DNA from: Streptomyces sp. NBC_01341
GTDB lineage: Bacteria; Actinomycetota; Actinomycetes; Streptomycetales; Streptomycetaceae
DNA length: 64,000 nucleotides
Reading direction: 5' to 3'
Assembly: GCF_035946055.1 (NCBI RefSeq)
Contig: NZ_CP108364.1
Location: forward strand, 4,340,001-4,404,000
Below the pieces are notes generated by a model, which saw nothing but the letters and a program-made list of their open reading frames with translations, was not told where the DNA came from and ran no database searches. Made by a program: the position numbers and the translations under genes. Position 1 is the first letter of the stretch, and every line of letters begins with the position of its first letter. Shown in pieces: positions 1-9,577 of this stretch.

Positions 1-19
1 GGACCTCCGGGAGCAGCGA

Positions 20-925
20 GTGAGCGTCACCGTCCGCGTGGCCGCCAAGGTCAACGCCCAGCTCGCCGTCGGCGCCCCCAGGCCCGACGGCTTCCACGAC
101 CTGGCGAACGTCTTCCTCGCCGTCGGCCTGTACGACGAGGTCACCGTCACCCCGGCCGACGCGCTGCGGATCACCTGTTCCGGGCCGGACGCCGCGCAGG
201 TACCGCTCGACGCCACGAACCTCGCGGCACGCGCCGCGATCGCCCTGGCGGCCCGGCGTGGCATCGCCCCCGACGTGCACATCCACATCGCCAAGGACAT
301 CCCCGTCGCGGGCGGCATGGCCGGCGGCAGCGCCGACGGCGCCGCCGCGCTGCTCGCCTGCGACGCCCTGTGGTCCACCGGCGCGTCCCGGGAGGAGCTC
401 CTGGAGATCTGCGCCGAACTGGGCAGCGACGTGCCGTTCAGCCTGATCGGCGGTGCGGCACTCGGGGTCGGCCGGGGCGAACGGCTGACCCCCGTCGAGG
501 TCGGCGGCACCTTCCACTGGGTCTTCGCCGTCGCCGACGGGGGGCTCTCCACCCCGGCCGTGTACGGCGAGTTCGACCGCCTCACCGCGGGCACCGGCGT
601 GCCCGAACCGGCCGCGTCGGCCGCGCTGCTCGACGCCCTGCGCTCGGGTGACGCCACCGCGCTGGCGGACGCCCTCGGCAACGACCTCCAGGCCGCGGCG
701 CTCTCCCTGCGCCCCTCGCTGGCGGACACCCTTGCCGCCGGTACCGAGGCGGGCGCCCTGGCCGCCCTGGTCTCGGGCTCCGGCCCGACCACGGCGTTCC
801 TCGTCGCGGACGAGGAGTCGGCGCACAAGGTGGCCGACGCACTGCTGGCGTCGGGCACGTGCCGCAGTGCCCGGGTGGCGCTGTCGCCCGCTCCGGGAGC
901 CACGGTCGTCGGGATCGCCGCCTGA
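20..925 (+). CDS. ispE: 4-diphosphocytidyl-2-C-methyl-D-erythritol kinase (IspE)
   Basis: Phosphorylates CDP-methylerythritol at the 2-OH with ATP, the fourth step of the MEP pathway to isoprenoid precursors, in the cytoplasm. The 301 residues are the usual size for the family. The GHMP-kinase ATP loop PVAGGMAGGSADGAAAL lies near residue 95, the N-terminal substrate segment VAAKVNAQLAVG near residue 7, and the C-terminal GHMP motif LVSGSGPTTAF near residue 250. The GTG start follows a GGGAG ribosome site at about 9-13. The gene begins at the window edge; in actinomycetes the usual upstream neighbour is rsmA/ksgA, which would lie outside the window. Identification is by motif and is secure. 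Confidence 0.97.
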   Translation: MSVTVRVAAKVNAQLAVGAPRPDGFHDLANVFLAVGLYDEVTVTPADALRITCSGPDAAQVPLDATNLAARAAIALAARRGIAPDVHIHIAKDIPVAGGMAGGSADGAAALLACDALWSTGASREELLEICAELGSDVPFSLIGGAALGVGRGERLTPVEVGGTFHWVFAVADGGLSTPAVYGEFDRLTAGTGVPEPAASAALLDALRSGDATALADALGNDLQAAALSLRPSLADTLAAGTEAGALAALVSGSGPTTAFLVADEESAHKVADALLASGTCRSARVALSPAPGATVVGIAA

Positions 926-998
926 CACCCGGTACTCAGACGGGAATTGAGTACGGCCGCGCTCCCGGGAGCCCACCGCTCGGCGCGACCGTACTCCC

Positions 999-2312
999 AT
1001 GGGATCAAGTGTTCGTGAACTGGCCGGGGCCACGCCCGTCACCCGGGACCGCTACATCGACCTGCTGCGCGTCGTCTCGCTCGGCACCGTCGTCCTCGGC
1101 CACTGGCTGATGGCGGCCGTCACCACCGGCGGGGTCGACAACCTCCTCGCCGTCGTGCCCGGCCTCCAACCGCTCACCTGGCTGCTGCAGATCATGCCGG
1201 TGTTCTTCTTCGTCGGCGGCTTCTCGCACGCGCTGTCCTACCGGTCGCTGCTGCGCAGGCGGCCGGAGGGTTCCACGGACCCGGTGTACGCCGCCTTCCT
1301 GCGGGCCCGCCTGCAACGCCTGCTGCGGCCCACCATGGTGTTCGTCCTGGTGTGGGGTGCCGCCGCGCTCGTACTCCAACTCCTCGGCTCCGGCGGCGGG
1401 CTGACCGGGGTGACGCTCCGGCTGGTGACCCAGCCGCTCTGGTTCATCGGGGTCTACCTGGCCATGGTCGCCTTCACCCCGGCGCTGCTGGGACTGCACG
1501 ACCGTTACGGCTGGGGGGCGTTCGCCGCACTGGCCTCGGCCGCCGTGGCCGTCGACGTGCTGCGCTTCGCCGCCGGTGTCCCGTACGTCGAGTTCCTCAA
1601 CTTCGCCTTCGTCTGGCTCGCGGTGCACCAGCTCGGTTTCCTGCGGGCCGACGGGCGGATCGCCCGGCCCGCGCTCCTCGCCGGCGCGGGACTCACCGCG
1701 GCCGTGGCGCTCGTGGCCCTCGGGCCGTATCCGCTGTCCATGGTCGGCATGCCCGGCGAGAAGATCAGCAACATGGCGCCGCCCACCCTCGCCCTGCTCT
1801 GCCACGGCCTCTGGCTGGTCGGGGCGGTCGAGCTGCTGCGGGCGCGCGGAGCCCGGCTGGTCGCCAGGCCCCGCGTCCGGGCCACCGTCGTGGCCGCCAA
1901 CGGAGTCGCGATGACCGCGTTCCTGTGGCATCTCACCGCGATGCTCGGGGTGTACGGCGCGATGCTCGCCCTAGGGGTTCCGCTGCCCGATCCGGCCACC
2001 GGGGCCTGGTGGGCGCAGGCGCCGGTGCGGATATGCGCCGCCGTCGCGCTCACCGCACTCCTGGTCTCGGTCTTCCGGACGTTCGAGCGCCCGGCGCCCG
2101 CCGTGCCCTCCCGCGGCGCGGGCGGCGCGGGGGCGCTCTCCGCGCTCGGAGTGACCCTCGCCCTGCTCGGTGTGCTGGGCCTGTCGATGGTCGGGTACGC
2201 GGGTCTGCTGGAGGGCCGCACCGCACTGCTGATCGCCGTGCACATCAGCGCCCCGGCCGCCGTCGCCATGGCTCTCGGCGGCTGGCTGCTGGTCGAGCGC
2301 GCCGGGCGGTGA
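999..2312 (+). CDS. Acyltransferase-3 family integral membrane protein
   Basis: A 437-residue polytopic membrane protein of the OafA/NodX acyltransferase-3 family, which moves acyl groups (often acetyl) onto sugars or lipids at the membrane. The N-terminus reads DRYIDLLRVVSLGTVVLGHW, with the family Arg and His in the first helix. About ten hydrophobic helices follow, and FLWHLTAM near residue 310 is typical of late helices in the family. It starts 73 bp after ispE on the same strand and may be read through from it. No substrate can be assigned. A YoeB-like gene converges on its 3' end. Confidence 0.85.
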   Translation: MGSSVRELAGATPVTRDRYIDLLRVVSLGTVVLGHWLMAAVTTGGVDNLLAVVPGLQPLTWLLQIMPVFFFVGGFSHALSYRSLLRRRPEGSTDPVYAAFLRARLQRLLRPTMVFVLVWGAAALVLQLLGSGGGLTGVTLRLVTQPLWFIGVYLAMVAFTPALLGLHDRYGWGAFAALASAAVAVDVLRFAAGVPYVEFLNFAFVWLAVHQLGFLRADGRIARPALLAGAGLTAAVALVALGPYPLSMVGMPGEKISNMAPPTLALLCHGLWLVGAVELLRARGARLVARPRVRATVVAANGVAMTAFLWHLTAMLGVYGAMLALGVPLPDPATGAWWAQAPVRICAAVALTALLVSVFRTFERPAPAVPSRGAGGAGALSALGVTLALLGVLGLSMVGYAGLLEGRTALLIAVHISAPAAVAMALGGWLLVERAGR

Positions 2313-2335
2313 CGTCCGGGCGGGCCCGGGCCGCG

Positions 2336-2596
2336 TCAGGAGCCGTAGCGATAGCGGCAGGCGGCGATACGGACCTCGTCGTCGACCACCTTGTAGATCA
2401 GGCGGTGCTCCGCGGTGATGCGGCGGGACCAGAACCCCTGGAAGCCGTGTTTCAGGGGTTCGGGCTTGCCGATGCCTTCGTTGCCGTTGCGGGCGACGTC
2501 CTGGAGCAGGCAGTTGATCCGTCTGAGGATCTTCCGGACCTGTGCCTGCCACCAGACGTAGTCCTCCCAAGCCGCTTCATCCCAGACGAACTTCAC
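2336..2596 (-). CDS. yoeB: Txe/YoeB-family mRNA interferase toxin, His83 replaced by Arg
   Basis: An 86-residue protein alignable end to end with E. coli YoeB, a ribosome-dependent RNase that cuts mRNA in the A site. GKPEPLKH (residues 43-50) carries the catalytic Glu46, and FWSRRITAEHR carries Arg65. The C-terminus reads CRYRYGS where E. coli YoeB has CRYHY, so the catalytic His83 is Arg (codon CGC; CAC would be His) while Tyr84 is kept. The GTG start overlaps the stop of the antitoxin remnant in a GTGA, the normal YefM-YoeB arrangement. Family knowledge says Glu46, Arg65 and His83 all matter for cleavage, so this copy may be weak or inactive; that is inference. Confidence 0.88.
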   Translation of the reverse strand: MKFVWDEAAWEDYVWWQAQVRKILRRINCLLQDVARNGNEGIGKPEPLKHGFQGFWSRRITAEHRLIYKVVDDEVRIAACRYRYGS

Positions 2597-2841
2597 TCCG
2601 CCAGCTCCCGTACGGTGCCTCCACCGGATTCCAGGCGGTCTATCGAAGCCAGCAGACGACGGGCGTTCTCAGGACTTCGCAGCAGGTACGCCGTTTCCTT
2701 GAGGGACTCGTATTCGTCGAGTGCGACTATCACCACCGGGTCGTGGCCGGCGCGCGTGACGATCACCTCCTCGCGGTCGTCGACGACCGCGTTGAGCGTC
2801 TCGGCGAATACCGTACGCCTCGCAAGGTCGTCGTGTCGGTG
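2593..2841 (-). pseudogene. YefM-like antitoxin lacking a start codon
   Basis: Reading the minus strand upstream of the toxin gives an open frame with clear YefM/Phd antitoxin character: LARRTVFAETLNAVVDDREE, then VIVTRAGHDPVVIVALDEYE, then SLKETAYLLRSPENARRLL, ending TVRELAE before a TGA that overlaps the toxin start. The frame is bounded upstream by the TGA that ends the lipoprotein gene at 2842-2844, and no ATG, GTG or TTG precedes the conserved part. The first usable codon is an internal GTG at 2766, giving 57 residues without the DNA-binding N-terminus; the only purine-rich run before it is directly adjacent and badly spaced. About ten N-terminal residues of the family (MSITASE-type) are missing, as if a deletion joined the lipoprotein 3' end to the antitoxin body. 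The C-terminal toxin-binding part is intact. Confidence 0.75.
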
Positions 2842-3495
2842 TCAGTCCACCTTCAGCGTGCTCTTCGCCAGCTCGTACGCCGGGAGCATCTCCTTGTGTT
2901 CCGTGGAGTCCAGCCCGCCCAGGTGCACCACGACCGGGCCCTTCGGGGTGGCGACCGCGAAGGCCCGCTCCGTCTTCCGCTCGTCCAGCAGCTCGGCCTC
3001 GACCGTGTAGGTGACTTCCACGGCGGGCACCGAGCCGGCCTCGGTCTCCTTGTAGGAGGCCCTGGTCGCGTTCTCGTCGCCGGCCACGAAGTCCTCCAGC
3101 GCCGCGCGGGGGGCGGTGGAGGGGCCCTCGCCCTGCCAGACCCGGAGGTAGCCGATGTTCCCGGCCGGCTTGGCGTCGATCTCGCAGACCATCGTGGCCG
3201 AGCCCTGCTGCCCGAGGGCCGCCAGGTCGGAGCCGGGCTCCACGTCCACCGCCTGTGGTTTCCAGTCCGCCGCCACGTCGAAGGTGACCGGGAGCTCGCA
3301 TGCGGTGCCCGCGGCGCCCAGGGAGCCGCCCTTCTTCGCGGGTGCACTCTCGGCAGCCTTCGCAGGCGCGCTGTCCCCGTTCTTCACGGCACCGGGGTCC
3401 GCGTCCGTACCCCCGCCGGACGGCGAGGAACAGCCGGCCAGCACCGCCGCCGCCAGGACCGCCGGTATCCAGGTCCGCATCGTGTCGCGCATCAT
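2842..3495 (-). CDS. Secreted lipoprotein of unknown function
   Basis: A 217-residue protein with a short charged N-terminus, a hydrophobic stretch and the lipobox LAGC at about residues 19-22, so it should be lipidated and held on the outer face of the membrane. A Ser/Gly/Ala/Lys-rich linker (to about residue 60) precedes a compact domain that begins ACELPVTFDVAADWKPQAV and has Cys residues that could pair. I recognise no catalytic motif. GGGGA lies seven bases before the ATG pair. It is divergent from the ABC-F gene. Its stop is directly in frame with the following antitoxin remnant. Confidence 0.8.
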   Translation of the reverse strand: MMRDTMRTWIPAVLAAAVLAGCSSPSGGGTDADPGAVKNGDSAPAKAAESAPAKKGGSLGAAGTACELPVTFDVAADWKPQAVDVEPGSDLAALGQQGSATMVCEIDAKPAGNIGYLRVWQGEGPSTAPRAALEDFVAGDENATRASYKETEAGSVPAVEVTYTVEAELLDERKTERAFAVATPKGPVVVHLGGLDSTEHKEMLPAYELAKSTLKVD

Positions 3496-3642
3496 GAAGT
3501 CCCCACCCCAGAGATGTTCCGCACCGCTCCGACCTGGGGTTACGCCCCATGATCGATCGCCGCACGCTATCGCACCTCTCGCGGCGACTACTCTGGGACG
3601 TCGAGCGGTCCCCGACGCAGGGATCCCCGAGGCAGGAGTGAA

Positions 3643-5460
<1,818 letters not shown>

Positions 5461-5503
5461 TCCCTGCGGTGTGATCGCCGGTGCCTGAGGGCGGGCGGTG
5501 CGC

Positions 5504-5518
5504 GGGTGGTACAAAGAA
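5504..5518 (+). promoter_or_regulatory. Conserved GGGTGGTACAAAGAA box upstream of propeller gene 1
   Basis: The same 15 bases occur at 7529-7543 upstream of the second propeller paralogue. Here the box is about 50 bases before the ATG at 5570. The later part of the leader (GGCACCGGA, then CGCACGAAGGGGGACG) is also shared, so the leader was duplicated with the gene. It could be part of a promoter or a regulator site; the sequence alone does not say which. Confidence 0.45.
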
Positions 5519-5569
5519 ACCCGGCCCGGTCCAGGCACCGGATCCGATCGCACGAAGGGGGACGTGTCG

Positions 5570-7312
5570 ATGACCCAGCCGCCCGGCGGGCACGCGCCAC
5601 AGGGAGGCTTCGGGGCTCCGTACGACCCTGAGCAGGGGACCTCCCCGCAACAGCAGCCCGGCTACGGGTATCCCCAGCCGCAGCCCGGTCCGTACATGCC
5701 GCAGCCCGGTCCGTACATGCCGCAGCCCGGTCCGTACGCGCCGCAGCCCGGTCCGTACGCGCCGCAGCCCGGTCCGTACGCGCCGCAGCAGGGGTACGGC
5801 TACGGCTACCCGCCGCAGCCGCCGACGGGTCCGGCCCCTGGACCGGGCGGTCCCCGGGGCGGTGGTCCGTTCAAGGGCAGGACCGGTGTGGTGGTCGGCG
5901 CCGTGCTCGCCGTACTGCTGCTGGCCGGGGGCGGGATCCGGCTGGCGGCCGGCGACGGTGGCGCGGAGGAGAAGCCCGTCACCGGGCGCGGCGGGACCAC
6001 GGCCGGACCGAGCTCCTCACCGACGGCCCATGACGACGGCGAGGGGGCGTCCGGCCCCACCGCCGACGAGCTCAACGCCGGGCGCGAGCCGGGCGAGGCC
6101 GAGGTCGCCTGGCTCCGCGAGAACGGGGTCGACCTCCCGGAGTACGGGGAGGAGACGCACGGTCCGTGGTTCGCCGGCGACATCGTCGCCAAGGGCATGT
6201 ACCGCAAGGTGTCCGGTTACGGGGTGGCCGACGGCGCCGAGCGGTGGAGCCTCCGGCTGCCCACCGACCTGTGCGCCTCACCCACCCTTCCCACGGCCGA
6301 CGGGAAGATCGTCGTCGCCATCGAGGACAACGTCTCGGAGTCCGAGGCGGAATGCTCCGTCCTCCAGATGATCGACCTCCGCACGGGCAGGGCAGGCTGG
6401 AAGAAGACCGTCGACAGGTCCGGGCTGCAGGACGGTCTGTCCCATGTCGCCATGTCCGTCAGCGGCGACACGGTGACCTTCGGGCGCAACACCGCCTCGG
6501 ACGCCTACCGGGTGAGCGACGGCAGCGCTTTGTTCGGCAAGCGGGAAACGGGTGTGTGCCAGCCGTACGCGTTCACCGGCGGAGCCAGAATGCTTGCGGC
6601 CGTCAGCTGCCAGGCGCAGCCCGACGACCCCGTGCGCCAGCAGGTGCAGGAGGTCGACCCGCGGACCGGGGTGCCGAAGTGGACGTACGACCTGAAGCCG
6701 GGCTGGGCCGTCGCGCACGTCTACTCCACGAGCCCGGTGGTCGTCTCGATCAAGCAGCCGGAGAAGTGGGCCGTCCTGGTCCTGAACGACAACGGCACCT
6801 ACCGCTCCCGGATGGTGGGCGACGGCGAGGACTACGCCGTCCGCTGCGGCGAGGAGTCCGTGGACCTCGGCGGCAACCTGGACGGCTGCGCGGGAGCCGC
6901 GGCGGACGCGAGCAGGTTCTACCTCGCCACTCTCCCCCTGCCCGGTGGGGCGAAGAAGGAACTGACGAACAAGGTGGTCGCGTTCGACCTGGCCGGTGGC
7001 AGGCCGCTGTGGAAGGCCGCCGCTCCGGCCGGGCAGGTCATGATGCCCTTGCGCGTGGAGGGCGGCAAGGTCCTGGTCCATGTCGGGGCCGTGTACCGCA
7101 CGAGCGGGGCGATCGGCACACTGGAGCCGTCCGGCGGGGCGTACGCGTCGCTGCTGAGGCACCCGGCCTCGGCCGCCGAGACGGAGAGTTCGCTCTTCGT
7201 GCCCAAGGTCGCCTACCGGGACGGCCGTTCCTTCCTGCTTCCGCAGCGGATCAGCCTGGACGAGGACGATGAGGAGAAGGCGGCGACGGCCCTGCTGGTC
7301 TTCGGCGGATGA
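5570..7312 (+). CDS. Membrane-anchored PQQ-type beta-propeller protein, paralogue 1
   Basis: 580 residues. The first 100 are a Pro/Gly/Tyr/Gln-rich cytoplasmic region containing five 7-residue repeats of the type PQPGPYA. One helix (about residues 105-125, VVVGAVLAVLLLAGGGI) anchors it, followed by a disordered Ser/Pro/Thr linker and an extracytoplasmic domain of about 400 residues with PQQ/BamB-like blades (for example LQMIDLRTGRAGWKKTV, EVDPRTGVPKWTYDL, AFDLAGGRPLWKA). Paired Cys residues in the blades suggest disulfides. I chose ATG 5570 because the paralogue at 7672 starts at the same residue behind the same AAGGGGGAC site; an in-frame GTG at 5564 is possible. It is the first of three tandem paralogues. 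Function unknown. Confidence 0.85.
   Translation: MTQPPGGHAPQGGFGAPYDPEQGTSPQQQPGYGYPQPQPGPYMPQPGPYMPQPGPYAPQPGPYAPQPGPYAPQQGYGYGYPPQPPTGPAPGPGGPRGGGPFKGRTGVVVGAVLAVLLLAGGGIRLAAGDGGAEEKPVTGRGGTTAGPSSSPTAHDDGEGASGPTADELNAGREPGEAEVAWLRENGVDLPEYGEETHGPWFAGDIVAKGMYRKVSGYGVADGAERWSLRLPTDLCASPTLPTADGKIVVAIEDNVSESEAECSVLQMIDLRTGRAGWKKTVDRSGLQDGLSHVAMSVSGDTVTFGRNTASDAYRVSDGSALFGKRETGVCQPYAFTGGARMLAAVSCQAQPDDPVRQQVQEVDPRTGVPKWTYDLKPGWAVAHVYSTSPVVVSIKQPEKWAVLVLNDNGTYRSRMVGDGEDYAVRCGEESVDLGGNLDGCAGAAADASRFYLATLPLPGGAKKELTNKVVAFDLAGGRPLWKAAAPAGQVMMPLRVEGGKVLVHVGAVYRTSGAIGTLEPSGGAYASLLRHPASAAETESSLFVPKVAYRDGRSFLLPQRISLDEDDEEKAATALLVFGG
5678..5782 (+). repeat. Five tandem 21-bp repeats encoding PQPGPY(M/A)
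   Basis: Residues 37-71 of the propeller protein are five head-to-tail copies of a seven-residue unit, two with Met and three with Ala at the last position. The DNA copies are nearly identical, so the copy number is likely to vary between strains. Protein-coding; no spacers, so not a CRISPR array. Confidence 0.9.
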
Positions 7313-7671
7313 ACGCCCGCTCCGAATACGGGCGATAGTGGCACGTACGGCGACATTGCAGCAGAGTGGCCTGCGGTGGTTCAGTGAAGTATGCGGGCAC
7401 CGGGTGAAGTTGAGCTTTCGTCAGCAGAGCAGGCGCCGACCGTCCGTGCGGGCGCGCGTAACGGCGGCATCACAGGCTGGTTCTCCCTTGGGAACGGGGC
7501 TGGGCCGTTCCGCTGTTCGATATAGACCGGGTGGTACAAAGAAGCCCCGCTCGACTGTCGTGACGCCGCGGGATCCATGCCCGATTCGCTCCTTTCCGAG
7601 GGGAATTCAGCCCAGCGGAATCGCGGGGGAGAACGAACCGGGCACCGGACCGCACGAAGGGGGACGCGCTG
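7313..7671. other. 359-bp intergenic leader between propeller genes 1 and 2
   Basis: I see no gene here. A weak hairpin (GCCCG / CGGGC) lies just after the first stop. The shared box GGGTGGTACAAAGAA is at 7529-7543, followed by about 80 bp that the first gene's leader lacks. The last 40 bp again match that leader (GGCACCGGACCGCACGAAGGGGGACG, read in two parts), including the ribosome site. Confidence 0.6.
7529..7543 (+). promoter_or_regulatory. Conserved GGGTGGTACAAAGAA box upstream of propeller gene 2
   Basis: Second exact copy of the box found at 5504-5518. Here it sits about 130 bases before the ATG at 7672, because the leader carries extra sequence between box and ribosome site. TATAGA directly precedes it (7521-7526). 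Confidence 0.45.
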
Positions 7672-9519
7672 ATGACGCAGCCGCCCAGCCAGCAACCGCC
7701 GCCGGAAGACTTCGGGGCTCCGCAGAAGCCGCGGGACACTCCTCAGCCGCCCCAGCCGCAATCACCCCCCACGGCCACGCCGCCGATGCCTCCCGCCCCG
7801 CCGGGGGCGCAGCCCCCGGCCGCCGCGCCGCAGACGCCCCCGGCCGGGCAGCCGGGCTACGGCTACCCGCAGGGACCGGGTGCGCAGCCCGGGTACGGCT
7901 ACCCGCAGCCCCCCGGCCAGGCCCCGGGCCCGTACGCACAGCAGCCAGGCCCCTACGGCGCGCCGGCCGGACCGTACGCGCAGCAGCCCGGCCCGTACGG
8001 TCAGCAGCCGCCCGGTGGGTACGGCTACCCGCAGCAGTACCCCGGTGCGCCCGCCCCCGGCCCCTCCGGCGGCGGCCCCTCCAAGGGCAGGACCGCGGTG
8101 ATCATCGGTGCGGCGCTGGCCGTGCTGCTCGTCGTCGCCGGCGGGGTCTTCCTCGCCACGAGCGGCGACGAGGAGGCGAAGAAGCCCGTCGCCGGGCCCA
8201 GCGACTCCCCGGTCGGCCCGAGCGCATCGCCGAGCGTCGACCAGGGCGACGGCAAGGGGGACGGCCGGGAGGCGAACGACGACCTCAATGCCGGGCGCAA
8301 GCCGGGCGAGGCCAAGGTCCTCTGGCTCACCACGAACGGCATAGACCTGCCGCGCAACGGCGCGGACGTGTACGGCCCGTGGATCGTGGGGGACACCCTC
8401 GTCAAGGGCATGTACCGCTCGGTCGTCGGCTACTCGGTGGCCGACGGCAAGGAGAAGTGGACCCTCCCGCTCCCCGCCGACATGTGCGCGGCTCCCGCGA
8501 CGGCCACCGCCGACGGCAAGATCGTCATCGGGGTGAAGAACGGCACCACGGACAAGGCCGACTGCTCCGAGCTCCAGATGATCGACCTCAACACGGGCAA
8601 GGCCGGCTGGAAGAAGTCCGTCAAGAAGAACGGCACCTGGGACCTGATGTCCGACATCGGTCTGGCGATCAGCGGTGACACGGTCACCGTCGGCCGCACC
8701 AGCAACTCCAACGGCTACCGGGTGAGCGACGGTTCGCAGCTGTTCGGCAGGCCCTCGGGCAACTGCCAGCCGTTCGCGTTCGCCGGCGGCCCCAAGCTGA
8801 TCGCCGCGTCCGCCTGCCGCACCTCCGACGTGGACAACCCGCAGCAGCAGATCCAGGAGGTCGACCCTGCCACCGGGAAGCCCAAGTGGACCTACCAGCC
8901 CAAGCGGGGCTGGGAGGTCGACAAGGTGTACTCGGTGAGCCCGCTCGTCGTCTCGCTGACCCAGCGGGAGGAGAAGAAGTGGTCCATCCTCGCGCTGAAG
9001 GAGAACGGAACGCTCCGCTCCCAGCTGGTCGGCGACAAGGAGGACAAGTTCTCCGTCGACTGCGGCCACGACTTCGCGATCTTCGGTCAGCAGCTCGAAG
9101 GGTGCTCCGGCCTCGCCGCCGACGCCAACAGCTTCTACATGATGACCGAGGACGACAGGAGCGGCACCGGCCGCACCAACAAGGTCGTCGCGTTCGACCT
9201 CAACACCGGCAAGCCCAAGTGGAAGGCCGCAGCGCCCGCGGAGCGGACCATGAAGCCGCTGCGCATCGAGGGCGGCAACGTGCTGGTCTACCTGGAGCCC
9301 TCCTATGACAAGGGCGGCGCGATCGCGACGATCGCGCCCACCGGCGGCGCGCCGAAGGTCGTGCTCCAGCACCCGGACTCGACCACCCGGATCGAGAACT
9401 TCTTCACGTCGAAGGTCGTCTACGCGGGCGGCCGCTCGTTCGTCGTCAGTGACCGCGTCAGCGCGAGCAACGACGAGGAGGAGAAGGAGCAGACGACCAT
9501 GATGGCCTTCGGCAAGTGA
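7672..9519 (+). CDS. Membrane-anchored PQQ-type beta-propeller protein, paralogue 2
   Basis: 615 residues with the same plan as the upstream gene: a Pro/Gly/Gln/Tyr-rich cytoplasmic head of about 140 residues, one helix (VIIGAALAVLLVVAGGVFLA), a Ser/Pro linker, then a beta-propeller domain. Blade segments such as LQMIDLNTGKAGWKKSV and EVDPATGKPKWTYQP match paralogue 1 almost word for word, showing a recent tandem duplication. The extracytoplasmic start (LNAGRKPGEAKVLWL) is also shared. AAGGGGGAC precedes the ATG by about seven bases. Ligand and partner are unknown; BamB-like propellers usually act as assembly or binding scaffolds. Confidence 0.87.
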   Translation: MTQPPSQQPPPEDFGAPQKPRDTPQPPQPQSPPTATPPMPPAPPGAQPPAAAPQTPPAGQPGYGYPQGPGAQPGYGYPQPPGQAPGPYAQQPGPYGAPAGPYAQQPGPYGQQPPGGYGYPQQYPGAPAPGPSGGGPSKGRTAVIIGAALAVLLVVAGGVFLATSGDEEAKKPVAGPSDSPVGPSASPSVDQGDGKGDGREANDDLNAGRKPGEAKVLWLTTNGIDLPRNGADVYGPWIVGDTLVKGMYRSVVGYSVADGKEKWTLPLPADMCAAPATATADGKIVIGVKNGTTDKADCSELQMIDLNTGKAGWKKSVKKNGTWDLMSDIGLAISGDTVTVGRTSNSNGYRVSDGSQLFGRPSGNCQPFAFAGGPKLIAASACRTSDVDNPQQQIQEVDPATGKPKWTYQPKRGWEVDKVYSVSPLVVSLTQREEKKWSILALKENGTLRSQLVGDKEDKFSVDCGHDFAIFGQQLEGCSGLAADANSFYMMTEDDRSGTGRTNKVVAFDLNTGKPKWKAAAPAERTMKPLRIEGGNVLVYLEPSYDKGGAIATIAPTGGAPKVVLQHPDSTTRIENFFTSKVVYAGGRSFVVSDRVSASNDEEEKEQTTMMAFGK

Positions 9520-9577
9520 CGGCCGACGCCGGCAACCGCAGCACCTTCCCCACGGACTCCCCTGAGGTACGTACGCC

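Noticed and set aside
5678..5782. Possible CRISPR-like array
   Set aside because: The 21-bp units are head to tail without spacers and keep the reading frame of the propeller protein.
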